From Bacillus massiliigorillae (GTDB taxonomy: Bacteria; Bacillota; Bacilli; Bacillales; DSM-1321): a stretch of 64,000 bases of DNA. The notes beneath the pieces are model-generated. The model was not told where the DNA came from. It saw only the letters and a program-made list of their open reading frames with translations, and did not search any database. The translations under genes and the position numbers were made by a program. Where the stretch lies: NCBI RefSeq assembly GCF_000380245.2, contig NZ_HG428747.1:51393-115392 (forward strand). Reading direction: 5' to 3'. Shown piece by piece: positions 17,118-25,368 of the stretch (within the stretch, counting starts at the first letter, position 1; the number at the start of each line of letters is the position of its first letter).

Positions 17118-17774
17118 ATGTCAGATTATCTTAATACTATGATTATACCCATGCTAGATGGAGCAAAGATGACCATACTCTTGTTCATCATTGCTATTAT
17201 CATATCTATTCCACTCGGCTTTCTGCTTACACTAGGTGTTCGAAGCCGTTTCAAGCCACTTTCATGGCTTGCTCAAACATATATTTACGTAATGCGTGGT
17301 ACACCACTATTACTACAACTACTCTTTATCTGTTTCGGGTTACCACTCATTCCTGGAATCGGAGAATATTTAGTGCTCGATCGTTTCGTTGCAGCTTGCT
17401 TAGGATTCATCCTTAATTATGCAGCCTACTTCGCAGAGATTTTCCGTGGTGGTCTATTAGCAATCGACAAAGGGCAATATGAAGCATCACAAGTACTGGG
17501 CCTAAGTAGATGGCAAACAACGATCCGTATCGTGTTACCACAAATGTTTCGTATTGCACTACCTGCTGTTTCCAACGAATCTGTCACACTCGTGAAAGAC
17601 ACGGCGTTATTATATGCCGTTGCCGTACCGGAATTATTACACTTTGCTCAAACGGCAGTTAACCGTGATTTTACGATTGTGCCTTTCTTTATAGCAGGTA
17701 TTATTTATCTACTAATCACACTTATACTAACATTGTTCTTTAAATGGCTTGAAAAACGCTTCAAATTTGAATAA
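17118..17774 (+). CDS. Polar amino-acid ABC transporter permease
   Basis: HisM/GlnP-family permease, 218 residues, with five or so hydrophobic segments. The signature YVMRGTPLLLQLLFICFGLP and the ATPase-contact loop EASQVLGLSRWQTTIRIVLPQMFRIALP are clear. A GGGAGGG ribosome site lies just past the intra-operon hairpin. It would form a homodimer with the downstream ATPase. It is separated from the ATPase gene by 15 bases. Confidence 0.93.
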   Translation: MSDYLNTMIIPMLDGAKMTILLFIIAIIISIPLGFLLTLGVRSRFKPLSWLAQTYIYVMRGTPLLLQLLFICFGLPLIPGIGEYLVLDRFVAACLGFILNYAAYFAEIFRGGLLAIDKGQYEASQVLGLSRWQTTIRIVLPQMFRIALPAVSNESVTLVKDTALLYAVAVPELLHFAQTAVNRDFTIVPFFIAGIIYLLITLILTLFFKWLEKRFKFE

Positions 17775-17789
17775 GAAGGAGTGATAAAA

Positions 17790-18536
17790 GTGGCGATTAT
17801 TGAAGTATCTAATCTTAAGAAATCTTTCGGTCAGCTAGACGTACTTAAACAGATTACTTTTGATGTAAATAAAAACGATGTAGTGGCAGTAATCGGTCCC
17901 TCCGGCTCTGGAAAAAGCACCATGCTTCGCAGTCTCATCCATCTTGAAGAAATCAATGGAGGCAGCGTCAGTGTTGATGGAAATTATCTCGTAAAGGACG
18001 GCAATTATTCAAAACCACAAGATATAAAACGTATTACAGGTCGAATGGGTATGGTGTTTCAACACTTTAATCTCTTTCCACATCTAACTGTTAAAGATAA
18101 TTTAGAAATAGCACCAAAAATGTTAAAGACAGAATCAAAGGCTGCTATTCAACAGCGAAGTACGGAACTTTTGAAGAAGATTGGGCTTTCTGAGCGTGCA
18201 AATGCCTACCCATCTATGCTTTCAGGCGGCCAAAAGCAAAGGGTAGCCATCGCACGTGCGTTGATGTTAAATCCTGAAATCCTACTCTTTGACGAGCCTA
18301 CTTCTGCTTTAGACCCTGAATTAACAGGCGAAGTACTACAAGTTATGAAGGACTTGGCTGAAGAGCATATGACAATGATTGTCGTGACGCATGAAATGGG
18401 CTTTGCGAGAGAAGTCGCCAACCGTGTCATGTTCATGGACAATGGAGAAATTATTGAATCAGGTCATCCAACTGAACTTTTTGATAACCCCAAAAACGAA
18501 CGAACAAAAGCGTTCCTAAAAAGGAGTTTAAAATAA
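17790..18536 (+). CDS. Polar amino-acid ABC transporter ATP-binding protein
   Basis: GlnQ/HisP-like ATPase of 248 residues. Motifs: Walker A GPSGSGKST, Q-loop VFQHFNLFPH, signature LSGGQKQRV, Walker B ILLFDEP, H-loop VTHEMG. The GTG at 17790 is the likely start, because AGAAGGAG (17774-17781) is then 8 bases upstream; the earlier in-frame GTG at 17781 is part of that site. Last gene of the operon, closed by a strong terminator. Confidence 0.93.
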   Translation: MAIIEVSNLKKSFGQLDVLKQITFDVNKNDVVAVIGPSGSGKSTMLRSLIHLEEINGGSVSVDGNYLVKDGNYSKPQDIKRITGRMGMVFQHFNLFPHLTVKDNLEIAPKMLKTESKAAIQQRSTELLKKIGLSERANAYPSMLSGGQKQRVAIARALMLNPEILLFDEPTSALDPELTGEVLQVMKDLAEEHMTMIVVTHEMGFAREVANRVMFMDNGEIIESGHPTELFDNPKNERTKAFLKRSLK

Positions 18537-18586
18537 AAAAGAGCTGAGCAAAAGTGATTTTCATTCACTTTTGCTCAGCTCTTTTT
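18535..18586. terminator. Strong bidirectional terminator
   Basis: GAGCTGAGCAAAAGTGA / TCACTTTTGCTCAGCTC, a 17-bp perfect stem with 7-base loop, A-run on the left and T-run on the right. It serves the ABC operon and the convergent lipoprotein gene. Confidence 0.93.
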
Positions 18587-18603
18587 CGCCAGTTATATCA
18601 AAA

Positions 18604-19380
18604 CTATAAGTATTCTTCTACTAACTCATAGCATCTTTGCTTTGTAATATAGGCTAGGTTAATTGCATACTGTGCTCCTTGCCAAGCACCTTCGAAGGAC
18701 TCTATTCCTTTTTCTGCATAAGTATCTCTATAGCTAATCCATTCTCTTTGTACAACCCGTAATTTATTCATTTCACTAGTTGATAATTGCTGCTGTAATT
18801 CCCCATATATCTCATTTAATAAATCGTCCCACATTCTAAAATTCACTTCTTCTACCATACGGTATTCAGCAGTCGAGTAAGAGGCATATTTAGCAGATTG
18901 CGCCTCTGTTTCTTTCGTTACTAATTCGAGCTTAGCTAAATAAGTATTCTTTATTTTTGCTGTTTCTTTTTGATTTTTGATTTCTTTAGTAGTATTTATA
19001 TGCATAGGAATGGATTTTTCCTTTTCTATATTATTTACACTCATCTTTTTATATTCTTCAACTTTTTTTCGTAAAGAATGATTTAATAAATCTTGTTCAA
19101 GCATTGCTGTAGCTTTATCCAGTGCTTTTCTCCACTTTTCATTCTCTATATCTTCTTTCAATTGCTGATAGGCAGCCAATTGTTTATACGATTGTTTGGA
19201 TGTATCATCAAGTGCCTTCTCATCCAAAGCTGCCTCGAACGACGCCAATGCTAAATCAAAATCACCTTTAGCTACTGCTTCTTTTGCTTGTTTAATCGAT
19301 TGATTATACGTATCACTCCCACATCCCATTAATAAAAAGCAGCTAAAAATAATACCAACAGCCTTTTTCACATTCTCCAC
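18604..19380 (-). CDS. Lipoprotein with C-terminal LprI-like domain
   Basis: 258-residue lipoprotein: signal with lipobox LMGC and Cys20. Residues about 25-115 form a TPR-like helical region (AKEAVAKGDFDLALASFEAAL). After a Lys-rich linker, the last 80 residues match the lysozyme-inhibitor LprI N-terminal domain (DUF1311): LNEIYGELQQQLSTSEMNKL, VVQREWISYRDTYAEK, then a Trp-Gln-Gly stretch and an ITKQR tail. Many members have Cys pairs in this domain; here only one Cys remains near the C-terminus. Cell-surface location is well supported, lysozyme inhibition is not. Confidence 0.78.
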   Translation of the reverse strand: MENVKKAVGIIFSCFLLMGCGSDTYNQSIKQAKEAVAKGDFDLALASFEAALDEKALDDTSKQSYKQLAAYQQLKEDIENEKWRKALDKATAMLEQDLLNHSLRKKVEEYKKMSVNNIEKEKSIPMHINTTKEIKNQKETAKIKNTYLAKLELVTKETEAQSAKYASYSTAEYRMVEEVNFRMWDDLLNEIYGELQQQLSTSEMNKLRVVQREWISYRDTYAEKGIESFEGAWQGAQYAINLAYITKQRCYELVEEYL

Positions 19381-19489
19381 CTCCCACTACAGCAGTAACT
19401 AAATACTATATTGAAAAATAGAAAAAGCTATCTATAAGTTTGTAACAACTCATAAACAGCTCCCCTGTATGTATACGCTTACTTTTTGT

Positions 19490-19981
19490 CTACTCCGACT
19501 CTTTTTTCGCAAAAGTTGCTGGCATTACTACTGCAATTACTTCTCCACGAGCGCAAAGTGTGTCATTCGCATACACTTCTGCATCAACTTTCCATTTCTT
19601 CGGATGAATTTCTGTAATGGTTCCAATAGCTTTCAAAGGAACTTCTTGAGGGGTTGGCTTTAGAAAATCTACTTTTAAGGATGCTGTTACAAATCGTGGT
19701 GGCTCTGCGCCATCTCCTGCTTCATGACCGTTTTTGCGGTGTAATGCTAATGATGCGGAACCTGTTCCATGGCAATCAATTAATGAGGCAATTACTCCGC
19801 CATATACGAAACCTGGTAATGCCGTATGCTCAGGTTCTGGCGTATAAATCGTAATTGTTTGATCATCTTGCCAACTTGTACGAATATGGTGACCATGCTC
19901 GTTTAATCGACCACATCCATAACACCATGCAAAATCATCTGGATAATCATCTTGTATAGCTCTCACAATTGTCTCTTCCAT
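19490..19981 (-). CDS. PaaI-type hotdog-fold thioesterase
   Basis: 163-residue hotdog-fold protein. The N-terminal CYGCGRLNEHGHHI segment and the central VYGGVIASLIDCHGTGSA (with Asp after a GG pair, the catalytic region of this superfamily) are typical of PaaI/YigI-like acyl-CoA thioesterases. ATG 19981 follows AGGGGTGG; the longer frame from 20005 begins inside that site. Single-gene unit. The acyl-CoA substrate cannot be predicted. Confidence 0.82.
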   Translation of the reverse strand: MEETIVRAIQDDYPDDFAWCYGCGRLNEHGHHIRTSWQDDQTITIYTPEPEHTALPGFVYGGVIASLIDCHGTGSASLALHRKNGHEAGDGAEPPRFVTASLKVDFLKPTPQEVPLKAIGTITEIHPKKWKVDAEVYANDTLCARGEVIAVVMPATFAKKESE

Positions 19982-20144
19982 TCTTCCACCCCTTTTCCAA
20001 ATCATTATATCACATAAAAATGGTATATATTACATTTTTTAACACAATACGACTGATTCGTATTTACTCACAGATAAATTTTAAAAAAATTTATAAATTT
20101 CAACCTTCAATAAATAATTTTCGTCCTTTCAATAAAAAAGAGCA

Positions 20145-20205
20145 TTGACAGACAAACTAAATACACTTATATTTACTAGAGTAACGACACTGAGAATCAT
20201 TTTCA
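20145..20205 (+). promoter_or_regulatory. SigA promoter with Fur box
   Basis: TTGACA (20145-20150), 17-base spacer, TATATT (20168-20173). A Fur-box-like TGAGAATCATTTTCA (two changes from the 7-1-7 consensus) is at 20191-20205, just past the expected start point. Confidence 0.82.
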
Positions 20206-20226
20206 TTTACAAAAATTGGGGGTTCT

Positions 20227-21021
20227 ATGATGGTTCGACTTTATACAGATAACTTAAATATTGGCTATGATGAACGCCTCATTGTTAAGAATTTAAGTGT
20301 TAAAATTCCAGATAAAAAAATAACTGTCATTATCGGTCCAAACGGATGCGGTAAATCGACATTACTAAAAGCTATCACACGAATCATTCCATTCCACTCT
20401 GGATCTGTGATTTTAGATGGTGAAAATATAAAAAAAGATAGTACTAAAAAGCTGGCACAAAAACTAGCGATTCTTCCACAAACGCCTGAAAGTGCAAGTG
20501 GATTAACAGTTGGTGAACTTGTTTCTTATGGTCGCTTTCCTTATCAAAAGGGTTTCGGCCGCTTAACGAAGAAAGACTACGAAGTCATCGATTGGGCATT
20601 AGAGGTAACAGGAACACAAGAATTTAAATTTCGATCTGTAGATGCTCTGTCTGGTGGGCAACGTCAACGTGTATGGATTGCAATGGCTCTAGCACAGGAA
20701 ACAGAAATGATTTTCCTTGATGAACCAACTACATACTTAGATATGGCACATCAATTAGAAGTATTAGAATTATTACAGAAATTAAATCAAGAACAAGAGC
20801 GTACCATAGTGATGGTACTACATGACTTGAATCAGGCTGCCCGCTTTGCTGACTATATTATTGCATTAAAAGATGGTGAAATTATTAAAGCTGGTGATTG
20901 CGAAGAAGTAATCGATAAAGATGTTTTAAAGAAAGTTTTTAATATTGATGCTGAAATAGGAAGAGATCCACGTACAAATAAACCAATGTGTTTGACATAC
21001 CATCTAGTCAAAGACGAATAG
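20227..21021 (+). CDS. Fur-regulated siderophore ABC transporter ATPase without partner genes
   Basis: FecE/FepC-type ATPase, 264 residues: Walker A GPNGCGKST, LPQTP Q-loop, signature LSGGQRQRV, Walker B MIFLDEP, H-loop VLHDLNQA. The Fur box upstream ties it to iron. No permease or binding protein lies next to it, and a terminator follows. This matches B. subtilis YusV, a stand-alone ATPase that serves several siderophore permeases. It may energise permeases encoded elsewhere. Confidence 0.88.
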   Translation: MMVRLYTDNLNIGYDERLIVKNLSVKIPDKKITVIIGPNGCGKSTLLKAITRIIPFHSGSVILDGENIKKDSTKKLAQKLAILPQTPESASGLTVGELVSYGRFPYQKGFGRLTKKDYEVIDWALEVTGTQEFKFRSVDALSGGQRQRVWIAMALAQETEMIFLDEPTTYLDMAHQLEVLELLQKLNQEQERTIVMVLHDLNQAARFADYIIALKDGEIIKAGDCEEVIDKDVLKKVFNIDAEIGRDPRTNKPMCLTYHLVKDE

Positions 21022-21050
21022 AAAATGAAGCACTAAATTATACTATCCAT

Positions 21051-21091
21051 GGCTGTCTCAAAAATGATTATTGACCAATTTTGAGACAGCC
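21051..21091. terminator. Hairpin between convergent genes
   Basis: GGCTGTCTCAAAA / TTTTGAGACAGCC, 13-bp stem, 15-base loop, no long T-run. Placed 4 bases before the end of the convergent CBS gene. Confidence 0.75.
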
Positions 21092-21094
21092 TAC

Positions 21095-21553
21095 TTACAT
21101 TAAAGCCTTAAACGAATGTCTAATTACGTCTCCTCGACTAATAATGCCCACTAACACGCCATTTCGTTCTACTGGTAGCTTCTTAATATGTTTTTTTCCT
21201 AATATAGAAGCGATTCGTTCGATATTTTCATCCCAAGATACTTTGTTGACCGATTTTTGTCCAATCTCCATCACATTCATATCCAATATATTTTTAACTC
21301 TTGTATCAAACTCCTCTTGATCACCCTTAATAACATTTACGAAATAAAACGTATCAATAATAACATCGTTATACTTTCCGATATATCGCATAATATCACC
21401 ATCACTTATATAAGCAACAATTTCATTCCTTTCATTAACGACAGGAAGACCACTAATACCATGCTCAATAAATTTCTCGATAACTGCTCGCACATTATCT
21501 TGTTTTTTGACTTTAATTACTGGCTTTTTCATAATATCTTGCGCTTTCATCAT
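21095..21553 (-). CDS. CBS-domain pair protein
   Basis: 152-residue cytosolic protein made only of two CBS domains (about residues 1-62 and 88-150), which together form a Bateman module that usually senses adenine nucleotides. Segments GISGLPVVNERNEIVAYISDGDI and KKLPVERNGVLVGIISRGDVI mark the two repeats. GGGAGGAGG precedes the ATG. It is divergent from a marR gene with palindromic operators between them, so the MarR protein may control it. No partner enzyme is fused; target unknown. Confidence 0.85.
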   Translation of the reverse strand: MMKAQDIMKKPVIKVKKQDNVRAVIEKFIEHGISGLPVVNERNEIVAYISDGDIMRYIGKYNDVIIDTFYFVNVIKGDQEEFDTRVKNILDMNVMEIGQKSVNKVSWDENIERIASILGKKHIKKLPVERNGVLVGIISRGDVIRHSFKALM

Positions 21554-21593
21554 GTTCCTCCTCCCGTATTAAAAGCTGTTTATAAAAATGAAG

Positions 21594-21623
21594 CAACTAT
21601 ATAGTTGTACTATACAACTATAT
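21594..21623. promoter_or_regulatory. Overlapping palindromes, likely MarR operator
   Basis: CAACTATATAGTTG (21594-21607) is a perfect 14-bp palindrome. It overlaps an 11-bp inverted repeat, ATATAGTTGTA (21599-21609) and TACAACTATAT (21613-21623), with a 3-base gap. A related TACAACTATATTGTA occurs at 22181-22195, after the marR gene. Position between two divergent genes fits an autoregulated MarR repressor. Confidence 0.65.
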
Positions 21624-21736
21624 ATCCGAATAATGCAACTACTAATAGTATTCTACTCAAGATGAAAGTAAAATTGACAACTAGCTTTTGTAAGTTATTA
21701 TGAACTTTAGAGACGTAAAGTTACGAGGTGATTGAC

Positions 21737-22168
21737 TTGAATTCAGATCCATTAGAAACAATAGAAGTCGAAATGGCACTGCTAGTTCGGAAAATATCAG
21801 CACTTACAGCAATCAGTGAAAAAGGCAGCCTTGACCGATCTGCTTATTTACTATTACACCAAATCTCCATTCAAAATGGAGTGGGCGTAAAAACGTTAGC
21901 TCATGAATTATTATTAAATGTTTCAACTGTTAGTCGGCAAGCAGCAGCTTTAGAAAAGAAAGGGCTCGTTATAAAAGTGGATGACCCTAATGATGGTAGA
22001 GCTTATTTCTTTGAACTCACGGAACAAGGCGAAACAGAGCTACGAAACTTTAAAGAAATTAGGTTAGAAAGAATAGCATCCTTATTGAGCGAGTGGCCAG
22101 ATGAAGACTGCGAAACATTCGGACGACTATTAAAAAAGTTAAACCACGAAATTAGATCATATGAATAA
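21737..22168 (+). CDS. MarR-family transcriptional regulator
   Basis: 143-residue winged-helix regulator. The HTH is GVGVKTLAHELLLNVSTVSRQAAALEKKGLV and the wing is DPNDGRAYFFELTEQG, as in the MarR family. TTG 21737 is the favoured start because GAGGTG (21725-21730) lies 6 bases upstream; GTG 21728 is within that site. It is divergent from the CBS gene with the palindromes described above. The ligand is unknown. Also possible target: the membrane exporter 250 bases downstream, but that one has its own promoter and a PadR neighbour. Confidence 0.85.
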   Translation: MNSDPLETIEVEMALLVRKISALTAISEKGSLDRSAYLLLHQISIQNGVGVKTLAHELLLNVSTVSRQAAALEKKGLVIKVDDPNDGRAYFFELTEQGETELRNFKEIRLERIASLLSEWPDEDCETFGRLLKKLNHEIRSYE

Positions 22169-22198
22169 ATATAAACGGACTACAACTATATTGTAATT

Positions 22199-22245
22199 AA
22201 GCAATCTGCTTCTCGTTTTAAGTGAAGCAGATTGCTTTTTTTTCT
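22199..22245 (+). terminator. Terminator of the marR gene
   Basis: AAGCAATCTGCTTC / GAAGCAGATTGCTT with 11-base loop and eight Ts. Confidence 0.92.
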
Positions 22246-22325
22246 TGATTGTTAACACCCTTGATAATCTTTTTAACCCTAGTAGAAATGGTTTTAAAAA
22301 ATCTGAAAAAAAATATTTTTCTAAA

Positions 22326-22374
22326 TTGACTTAACACTATAAGCGTAGTATAATTTCTCATTACTACTCTAATT
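22326..22374 (+). promoter_or_regulatory. SigA promoter of the exporter-padR pair, with possible operator
   Basis: TTGACT (22326-22331), 17 bases, TATAAT (22349-22354). Just downstream an imperfect inverted repeat TTACT-N11-AGTAA could be the PadR site; that part is weak. Confidence 0.7.
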
Positions 22375-22417
22375 AAAGTAATTTAAATTTATTGTTCATA
22401 AATAAAGGGGTGTACAA

Positions 22418-23575
22418 ATGAAAACTTTTTTAAAGTTACTGAAGAATCCGGGGATCATTGGCGGTATCGTCATGGCGGTCTTCTATCAAATCATTTTCAT
22501 TACGATTTTTATGTATGGCTACAGCGCTATTCCTAAAAACATGGATGAATTAAAAGTGGCTATCGTAAATGATGACGCTAATTATGGGAAAGAAATGGCT
22601 AAACAAATTAAAGAGCAAATGCCATTCCAAACGTCTACTCCTAAGTCTTTAGAGAATGCGAAAGAAAAATTGGAGAATCGTGATGTTCATTTAATTATTC
22701 ATATTCCAAAAGATTTTTCAGAAAAGCTTACAAAACAAGGTGAAAAAGTAAAACTGGATTATTTCATAAATGACTCAAATCCAGCTATGGTTTCTTCAAC
22801 AATGAAACAAGTAACATCAGAAATTAGTACTACCATGAACCAACAATTTGCAACGCAAACTGCACAAGGTATTTTTACAAGTATGAAAATGCCCGAAGAA
22901 CAAGCTAAACAGCTTGCTGCCGAAATACCTACAAAGCTAGATGCAAATGTTGTTACAACAAATAAAGTACCAGCAGGTATGCACAATCAGATGGCTCCAT
23001 TTTTCATTACAATGGTTTCCTTTGTTGGTGCTATGATCTTCTCTATGATTGTTATGGGTGTAGTCTCTGCTGTTAAACATGCATATGGAAAATGGCAAAC
23101 ATTCTGGTCAGTTCAAGCCATTATCGTACTTGTTTCGATCATTGCTCCAATTATAGGAATTGCTATTTACTACGCAATGACAGATGGATTAGGTGGAGAA
23201 ATATTCGTAAAAATGTGGCTAACGCATGCGTTAGAAATGTTCGGTGCAATTGAATTTATGTCTATTTTCAGTCTGCTACTCGGACAAAAATCAATTTTTG
23301 TTAACTTACCATTTATGTTAATTCAAACAATTAGCAGTGGTGCAGTATTAACACAAGGCATGATGCCTGGCTTCTTCAAGTTTTTCAGCTACATTTCTAT
23401 CATGTTTTATACTGTACAAGTTGACTTAAGTGTCATGTTCGGCGGAGGAAAAATTGCAGAACATCTTATTGGATTAGCAATTACGACTGCTGTATGCTTC
23501 CTGATTGTATTAGTCATCTATACATTGCAACCAACAAAAGAATTAAGCAAATCAAGTATAAATCATGCCGCTTAA
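22418..23575 (+). CDS. YhgE/DUF3533-like ABC-2-type membrane exporter
   Basis: 385-residue membrane protein. One transmembrane helix sits at the N-terminus, followed by an extracytoplasmic domain of about 160 residues (DELKVAIVNDDANYGKEMA, then DVHLIIHIPKDFSEKL), and five or six helices in the C-terminal half. This is the YhgE/Pip or DUF3533 layout, related to ABC-2 permeases but with no ATPase next door. Such genes with MarR, TetR or PadR neighbours usually confer export of toxic compounds. The padR gene directly follows, so it is probably the dedicated regulator. Substrate unknown. Confidence 0.75.
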   Translation: MKTFLKLLKNPGIIGGIVMAVFYQIIFITIFMYGYSAIPKNMDELKVAIVNDDANYGKEMAKQIKEQMPFQTSTPKSLENAKEKLENRDVHLIIHIPKDFSEKLTKQGEKVKLDYFINDSNPAMVSSTMKQVTSEISTTMNQQFATQTAQGIFTSMKMPEEQAKQLAAEIPTKLDANVVTTNKVPAGMHNQMAPFFITMVSFVGAMIFSMIVMGVVSAVKHAYGKWQTFWSVQAIIVLVSIIAPIIGIAIYYAMTDGLGGEIFVKMWLTHALEMFGAIEFMSIFSLLLGQKSIFVNLPFMLIQTISSGAVLTQGMMPGFFKFFSYISIMFYTVQVDLSVMFGGGKIAEHLIGLAITTAVCFLIVLVIYTLQPTKELSKSSINHAA

Positions 23576-23595
23576 GTATATTTAGTGTAAACTGT

Positions 23596-23626
23596 AATAT
23601 GGAGCCAACAAGCTTGGCTCCATATT
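23596..23626 (+). terminator. Hairpin between exporter and padR genes
   Basis: AATATGGAGCCAA / TTGGCTCCATATT, 13-bp perfect stem with a 5-base loop and no T-run. It may slow or protect the message, as padR has only a short gap to the exporter gene. Confidence 0.6.
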
Positions 23627-23649
23627 ATTGTGTAAAGGAGCTCCTGCTT

Positions 23650-24174
23650 ATGTCACTACAAATTTTTATTTTAGGCGTTCTAAGTGCAGGAAACCATCAT
23701 CCTTATGACATAAAAAAAATGTTCAAGAAAAATAATATTGATGAATTGTCAAAAATCAGTGATGGTACTCTATACTATAACTTCGAATCTCTTCTCAAGC
23801 AGGGCTGTATCGAAAAAATCGAAGTTATACGTGATGAAAATAGACCTGATAAAACCACATATGGCATTACTGCAAAAGGTAGAGAAGCATTAGAACAAAA
23901 AATCTATAATAGTTTTAAAAACTATACTTCTATTTCTTCCTTATTCTCATCAACGATTTTTTTAAAATATGTTGATACAAATAAAGTAGCCTTCTTACTC
24001 GAAGAAATTATTAACAAGTTAAAAGAAAAGATAGAACGGTATGATATACTATGGGATGAGATTCACCCGGACTCTACTCCCGCTATTCATCTCATACAGT
24101 CATATACACATAATCAAATGAAAGTGGATTTAGAATGGCTAGAGCGATTATTATTATTCGTTCGTAGTCAGTAA
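23650..24174 (+). CDS. PadR-family transcriptional regulator
   Basis: 174-residue regulator: PadR winged helix at residues 1-85 (FILGVLSAGNHHPYDIKKMF, SDGTLYYNFESLLKQGCI) and a C-terminal helical dimerisation domain (Vir_act_alpha_C type). ATG 23650 has AAAGGAG upstream; the open frame extends far into the preceding gene without any start site. It probably represses the exporter operon it belongs to, as PadR proteins commonly do. Confidence 0.87.
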   Translation: MSLQIFILGVLSAGNHHPYDIKKMFKKNNIDELSKISDGTLYYNFESLLKQGCIEKIEVIRDENRPDKTTYGITAKGREALEQKIYNSFKNYTSISSLFSSTIFLKYVDTNKVAFLLEEIINKLKEKIERYDILWDEIHPDSTPAIHLIQSYTHNQMKVDLEWLERLLLFVRSQ

Positions 24175-24180
24175 TATAGA

Positions 24181-24218
24181 AAAGGACGTGCAATTAATGT
24201 TTGCACGTCCTTTAAATT
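24181..24218. terminator. Bidirectional terminator
   Basis: AAAGGACGTGCAA / TTGCACGTCCTTT with a 7-base loop, between convergent padR and the YdeI-like gene. Confidence 0.88.
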
Positions 24219-24219
24219 T

Positions 24220-24888
24220 TTATTTACTTCGTCTTCGATATAAGTCTATGGATTTATATCCTTCTCCTAAAATCGTGTCCATTTCGGCTAATCGTTTTTC
24301 CTGTGTTTCTTTTCTTTTGGCACTATATACATAACGAGCCCAGTCTTTTTGATAGCCGAAAGTTAAACTATTATAGAAAGATAATAATTCCTCATTTTTA
24401 GTTAAATATTGTTTTATGTCATCCACATGTTCAATATAATCATCAACGCATTGACTTTTCTTTGTACTTTTTGCTTTTTTCACTTCTGATTTTAAACCAA
24501 CCACTGTGAAAACATCATTAAAGCTTACCATGCGAGAAAATTTTAGCTCACTACCCTTCACATAACCTTCTTCATCTACTGGAATGATTTCAAAGAAGCG
24601 ATCACGCTCAATATACTCTTTATATTGTCGATTATTCTTTTTCGGATAAGCAAAGAAGACATATCCTTTGTCATTCATACATTGCTTATCAATAAACTGC
24701 TGTAACCGTTTCAGAAAGTCTGCTTCACTAAAAATGAAGGTGAAAATTAAATCATACTTTTCTTTTTCCAGGAATGTATCATACTGTAGTTCTTGAAAGT
24801 CATGTATATCTTCAGGAATATGAAGAATCGCTTTGCTTGGATATTTATTTAAATTTAATTTTTCAATTATCGTTTTAGTTGAGTTCAT
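24220..24888 (-). CDS. YdeI/OmpD-associated family protein with extra N-terminal domain
   Basis: 222-residue cytosolic protein. The C-terminal 80 residues match the YdeI/OmpD-associated (bacteriocin-protection type) domain: SFYNSLTFGYQKDWARYVYSAKRKETQEKRLAEMDTIL. The first 130 residues look like a small Rossmann-like domain (DUF3052-like) with the stretch YDLIFTFIFSEADFLKRL. The biochemical role of the family is not known. It stands alone with its own terminator. Confidence 0.72.
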   Translation of the reverse strand: MNSTKTIIEKLNLNKYPSKAILHIPEDIHDFQELQYDTFLEKEKYDLIFTFIFSEADFLKRLQQFIDKQCMNDKGYVFFAYPKKNNRQYKEYIERDRFFEIIPVDEEGYVKGSELKFSRMVSFNDVFTVVGLKSEVKKAKSTKKSQCVDDYIEHVDDIKQYLTKNEELLSFYNSLTFGYQKDWARYVYSAKRKETQEKRLAEMDTILGEGYKSIDLYRRRSK

Positions 24889-25026
24889 TGAATTACTCCT
24901 TTAAGTTCCCTAATTGTCATTCACCATTGTAGCAAATCTATATAGTATTACCCAGGTTGTGTTGAAATCATATTATTTGATATATTTTTTATACTAGATA
25001 TACTTTTTATATAGGTGGTGTTAGAA

Positions 25027-25368
25027 ATGGAAATTTGTCCTTACTTAGAATACTCACTGCAAATATTAGGAAGAAAGTGGAATGGTTTAATCATTCACTA
25101 CCTATCTCTTTGTCCAGAGGGATCAGCACATTTTTCTGCAATAAAAAGAGATTTGACAGATATTACGCCAAGAGCTCTTTCATTAAAATTATCTGAATTA
25201 GAAGAGTTCGGTCTTATTGAAAAAAAAGTAACGACCAAACCAACAGTTTCAATTTCATATGAACTAACGGAAAAGGGAAATTCGCTGACGAAGGCTTTAG
25301 AGCCTATCCAACAATGGGCTCACGATTACAAAATCGATAAGAAAAAAGGGGTATATGAACATGAATAA
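25027..25368 (+). CDS. HxlR/YodB-like thiol-sensing regulator
   Basis: 113-residue HxlR-family winged helix. The N-terminus EICPYLEYSLQILGRKWNG closely follows B. subtilis YodB, where the conserved N-terminal Cys (here Cys4) senses quinones and diamide. The recognition region is DLTDITPRALSLKLSELEEFGLI. ATG 25027 follows AGGTGGTG; GTG 25015 is inside that site. It overlaps the start of a SpxH-like gene. YodB controls spx in B. subtilis and SpxH delivers Spx to ClpXP, so the pair fits a thiol-stress unit. Confidence 0.85.
   Translation: MEICPYLEYSLQILGRKWNGLIIHYLSLCPEGSAHFSAIKRDLTDITPRALSLKLSELEEFGLIEKKVTTKPTVSISYELTEKGNSLTKALEPIQQWAHDYKIDKKKGVYEHE

Noticed and set aside
11715..21091. GGCTGTCCCA-like repeats as a mobile element
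   Set aside because: The three similar segments (11715, 15957, 21051) are each compact terminator-type hairpins at gene ends; the resemblance is limited to the stem and needs no transposition.
23494..23649. Extended start of the PadR gene
   Set aside because: This frame overlaps the exporter gene, has no ribosome site and encodes no part of the PadR fold; ATG 23650 is clear.
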